21,874 nucleotides of DNA from Botryllus schlosseri (lineage: Eukaryota > Chordata > Ascidiacea > Stolidobranchia > Styelidae): assembly GCA_000444245.1 (NCBI GenBank), contig ATSW01005044.1, forward strand, positions 1 to 21,874, in the 5' to 3' direction. This document shows positions 18,481 to 21,874 of the stretch, piece by piece. Within the stretch, counting starts at the first letter, position 1. Each line of letters opens with the position of its first letter. The translations under genes and the position numbers were made by a program. The notes below the pieces were generated by a model, which made no database searches, was not told the origin of the DNA, and worked only from the letters and a program-made list of their open reading frames with translations.

Positions 18481-19534
18481 CATGAACAAAACACATGTCC
18501 TGGATGTTTTCTCAGTACTTTTTCTAGGTACATGGTTGCATCGACATCGGCCTGCTATCGGTCGCCCCTTAAAACCGTGTCCGATCCCGAAGTTCTAGAT
18601 ATCCCTGTCCTGCTCAAACTCATTTTGCGTCAACATTGCGTAAGAATCAGTATTCAGAAAGCGAAGCGATTGAACGAGTTTGAGTTCGAATGGAGTCGGA
18701 TTTAACGCTCTCGCCAGTTGTACTTTTGTGGTTATGATGTTCAAAGGCGGTATGATGTTGGAGTCGAACTCAAAATGTGGCGTTTGAGAAAGCGGTTTCC
18801 GAATCAAACCGTGGGCAGACTCAAGACCTTACTCATTTTTTGACGGTTGGGCAGTGTGCAAATTCCGTTGTGAGTATGTTTGGAGGCTGTAATTCACGAT
18901 GACAACTGTAATACACAGCAATGTTATTAGAAGGAAATCATATTCCAGCGCCGTAGGGCCTTATCGTGGGCTACGTATGTTATTCCCAAATCCTTCAAAC
19001 ATTTTTCATCAGAAAAGCTTCCAATGGATTCGCAAAACACGTTCATCATCAGCATTGGTTTATTAGCAATTTTATCAGTTCAATACACCACAGAAATGCG
19101 TTACAATGAAAAGATAGGAATGGTGTCGATGTCAAAGCGACTTGGAGTAGTCTGTGGAATCATAGACACCCACCTTGGCCTAGGCGATGTAAAGAGGAGG
19201 CATGCATTGCACACTGAATAAAAAGTAAAGAAGTAAAAAAGCAAGCGACATTCCTCACAACGTTCTGTTTTATCATTTCAATAACAAATAAGGATGTGTT
19301 GGTTGTGTTTAAAAGAATGAAGAATGAATGTTAATGACAAACCAAGCACAAGCTGTTGTAATTGTATACAATTGCGTTCTTGCAATCCTAACAAGAGCCG
19401 AATCCGCGACGATGCGGGCAGACAATATCGGCGATTAAGCAGACCAATGCTTGTGGTTGTCACAGCACAATACAATACGCAATCGTGTATGAACTGGCGC
19501 ATTATGAATGAATGCAATACCGTTAATAACACCA
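18481..19534. other. Non-coding, no gene accepted
   Basis: Contains an inverted word pair (TTTGAGTTCGA near 18684 and its complement near 18766) that may be the core of a small decayed repeat. A 65-codon frame starts at 19024 (see rejected items). Nothing else was recognised. Confidence 0.5.
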
Positions 19535-19958
19535 CAGAGATGAGCAGATTTGAAATTTCTATGTCCTAATCCAATACAAATCCGAACCTTCAAATCCAAA
19601 CCTTCAAATCCAAATCCAAATCCTAATCCATAACTTTTTCATATTCAAGTCCATGTCCAATCCTAATCCCATTCCAACTGGAAATTCAGATAAAATACTA
19701 ATTTATGCAATGGAGGGATTCGAAAATTTTCTTTCACAGCCAACGATTCACTTGATTCAAGATAACTTAGTAATCATAAGTACATTAATAACTGATCTGA
19801 ATAAAGTTTGTCGCCATTCGCCACACTACATTTCAATCTCCCAGAAAATATGTAAATCCAATCCAAATCCGTTCTGAAAAAAATGTCTAATCCAAATCCG
19901 ACAAAATTTCACAAATCCTGTTTTTTCAAAACCTAATCCTAATCCATGCTCATCTCTG
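19535..19958. mobile_element. hAT-type MITE, 424 bp
   Basis: The terminal inverted repeats CAGAGATGAGCA (19535-19546) and TGCTCATCTCTG (19947-19958) are perfect over 12 bp and flanked by identical 8-bp target duplications TAACACCA (19527-19534 and 19959-19966). An 8-bp duplication with CAGAGATG-type ends is the hAT signature. The interior has no coding capacity and is dominated by degenerate AATCCAAATCC / CCTAATCC words. The transposase that mobilised it must be elsewhere. Confidence 0.9.
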
Positions 19959-19966
19959 TAACACCA

Positions 19967-21110
19967 CCCGTTTCCGTGTGTGGCGGAAATATCAACAGCT
20001 CGGAACCACTATAGTCAATAGTCATCATAAGTAATTCAATAAATAACTTTTGCTGCTACAGTATGTCAAATAGTCCGCAACTGTTGTTGAACTTTGGAGA
20101 TATGATATATCTTTACCGACCATGAAATGAATGGTATATGCGGCGACGGGGAGCTTTACTTGAATGATAGGAACTACAATATGATTGCACGCCATACGGG
20201 TGGTAATTACAGATAGCACGGTGTTATTTCGCCAATACACCCAATGTAGAATCCTAATATAATGTGTTGACGTAATTGAAAGCACATCAATTCAAAAACC
20301 GCAGACGTCTGCAAGCAGTATTCAGCTGTCAAATCTATTGAGTAAAGACTCAAAACTGAGCATTGCTCGAAATCTACACCGAATACCAAACGCTCTGTCG
20401 AAATGAGTTGAACTCAGTTTTTACTCCGTTGGGCACGACTTGAGTTCGAGGTCGAGGCGTGTCTCTGAAAATGGGCCCATGCTACCTGAACGCGAATTCA
20501 GCTTGAAAAGTGAAAACCCTGTCCTAAACATAATCACCGTCATTATATTGAGCAAGATGAAATCGCAAAACAATACTTCTACGCGTAACGAGTCTAGCGT
20601 ACGAACTATCGAATAGTTTCATTCGATAGTAGCCTATACTATGAACGAAGCCCATTAAAATAGCAACTACTATTGTACATACTGCTGTGCTATGGCATAC
20701 CGGCGTGTTGCCGCATACGTTCATACTTTAATAAGGCTGAATCATCATCGTGATCTTCGTCATCATAATCAATATCGTAGCCGCACGAAACCATGTAGGC
20801 CACTTCCAGTTATGCATTGTAAGCACTGAGCTATTTAAACACTGGAGTGCGCTACTCGCGATAGTTCTTGATCAATTGGCCGCCATATTTATGCCAAGTT
20901 GATAGTTGCACGGTAAGCTGGTAATCATGGTTAAAGTAGTTCGGTTATGTGACTATTTTGATTATTCTTTGGACTGGGCGTATAGATTTCGATGGTTCGC
21001 GGCTCGATAAAGTTATTTATATGTCACCGTATATATTCATTTGCGAATATCTTCCTGATGTGTAGCCTAGATTGCTTCACTCGTTGTATCCAGGTAACTG
21101 AACGACATAT
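19967..21110. other. Non-coding, no gene recognised
   Basis: Only short frames with no motif. There is a 10-bp-arm hairpin at 20605-20630 (ACTATCGAAT, 6-base loop, ATTCGATAGT) and a CAGACGTCTG palindrome near 20304. Confidence 0.5.
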
Positions 21111-21291
21111 CAGTGTTGGGATGACTCGAGTCACCTTTTTCGTATGACTTGACTTGACTCGAGTCACTTTGCTAAAATGACTTGACTTGACTTGACTCGG
21201 CGCATCAGAAAGGTGGATTGACTCGTGACTCGGAGCAAAATTACGAGTCAATTTCAAGTCATCAAGTAATCGGTGTCGACAAAAATCACTG
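21111..21291 (+). repeat. TGACTCGAGTC-rich repeat with hAT-like ends
   Basis: Starts CAGTGTTGGGAT and ends AATCACTG, so both ends read CAGTG inward. The inside is built from TGACTCGAGTCA and GACTTGACTTGACTC words. The flanking octamers differ (CGACATAT and TATCTTCC), so no target duplication supports these exact ends. Confidence 0.55.
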
Positions 21292-21530
21292 TATCTTCCA
21301 TATGTTCGGATTGTTTGCGAAACACTGGTGTAAACCGTAAGAGCGACCAATCATTCAATGATCGTGTGTTTCACTGAGCCTCCATTGTTCTCACATAAAA
21401 AAAATGACCACGAACGTAGTGATTGAAGCGTACAGCTTACGTTGTCGTAAACTGATAGTGAAGTATTTTAACAGCATAATATTCATTTCTGTTCTCTGTT
21501 CTTATATACCTTAACCAAACCTCTTGTTTT

Positions 21531-21600
21531 ATTGAAATTGAATTCGAATTTAGTTTATATAGTTCTCAACCATTGGCACAGGCTCGAATCGTATCACATC
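21531..21600 (+). repeat. Dispersed 70-bp repeat, copy 2
   Basis: Same orientation as 14166-14235 and about 87% identical by eye. It lies 240 bp downstream of a TGACTCGAGTC block, as copy 1 lies about 140 bp downstream of its own. Confidence 0.8.
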
Positions 21601-21874
21601 AAATGTAAATGAGTAATGTATTGCATCTTATCAATTCTTTTCTCAATTTTGGTAGGTAACTATATAAACTGAGGCTATGCAATTACTTACGTACATCAAC
21701 AGTTCTACGTATATGTGAGCGATACAGCGCCTTCTTGCGTGTAGGGGAGATGTGGTACCGATGGATCAAAAATTGCAAAATGATATCTGGCTCTCAAATC
21801 TTCTGCCGAGACTAGCAGATCTTTTGCCGTCCTGACACTTTGATACAAGCTCTACCTATCACGGACATTTACAT
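21601..21874. other. Non-coding window end
   Basis: No frame, repeat or signal recognised. Confidence 0.5.

Noticed and set aside
19024-19221. 65-codon plus-strand frame beginning with a hydrophobic, signal-peptide-like segment (TFIISIGLLAILSVQ) and ending at an AATAAA
   Set aside because: Suggestive of a small secreted peptide with KR sites, but with one Cys, no recognised family and no splice or promoter support, a chance frame of this size is expected in 3 kb of non-coding DNA.

Overview
This is eukaryotic, almost certainly metazoan, DNA. Genes are split by short GT-AG introns (mostly 56-70 nt), AATAAA signals occur, and nearly all coding sequence belongs to animal-type DNA transposon families (PIF/Harbinger, THAP-ISL2EU, P/THAP9, hAT, MULE, and an HMGXB3-like/Ulp1/PHD element). 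The octamer TAGGCCTA occurs four times. A marine invertebrate is my best guess, but the species cannot be named from the sequence. I found no host housekeeping gene, rRNA or CRISPR array. The window reads as a transposon graveyard with a few well-preserved members.

Layout, left to right. (1) 1-1120, minus strand: the 5' two-thirds of a PIF/Harbinger transposase gene. Five exons join in frame, and the fifth disappears into a perfect 68-bp palindrome at the window edge. (2) 1587-3578: a 2-kb element with arms of at least 234 bp in inverted orientation and no coding capacity. (3) 3852-8896, minus strand: a THAP + DDE_Tnp_4 (ISL2EU/IS4EU-like) transposase, cut in two by a 3461-bp P element (4611-8071). 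The P element has 29-bp inverted ends, a 7-bp target duplication and its own decayed THAP/P transposase. (4) 8880-9289: an ACT-rich stretch followed by a cluster of near-perfect hairpins. (5) 9682-15246: a 5.6-kb foldback-type structure whose ~540-bp inverted arms are built from two layers of tandem repeats. Inside is a ten-exon minus-strand gene (10587-13149) whose exons join in frame into a 485-aa protein: HMGXB3-like C-terminal domain, complete Ulp1/SENP (C48) protease, PHD finger. The structure also holds a hAT fragment, a tRNA-derived SINE head and TGACTCGAGTC-rich repeats. (6) 15557-15856: a decayed MULE transposase tail. (7) 16430-18398: an uninterrupted two-exon P-type transposase with all three acidic catalytic positions but no THAP domain. 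(8) 18399-21874: non-coding, with a clean 424-bp hAT-type MITE (8-bp target duplication) and dispersed repeats.

The genes do not form a pathway. They are independent selfish elements, with at least one clear nesting (P inside ISL2EU) and probable SINE and hAT debris inside the foldback element. The most interesting item is the HMGXB3-like/Ulp1/PHD gene between tandem-repeat inverted arms. Its protease spacing (H-17-D, Q-6-C) equals that of yeast Ulp1, and its frame survives nine splice junctions.
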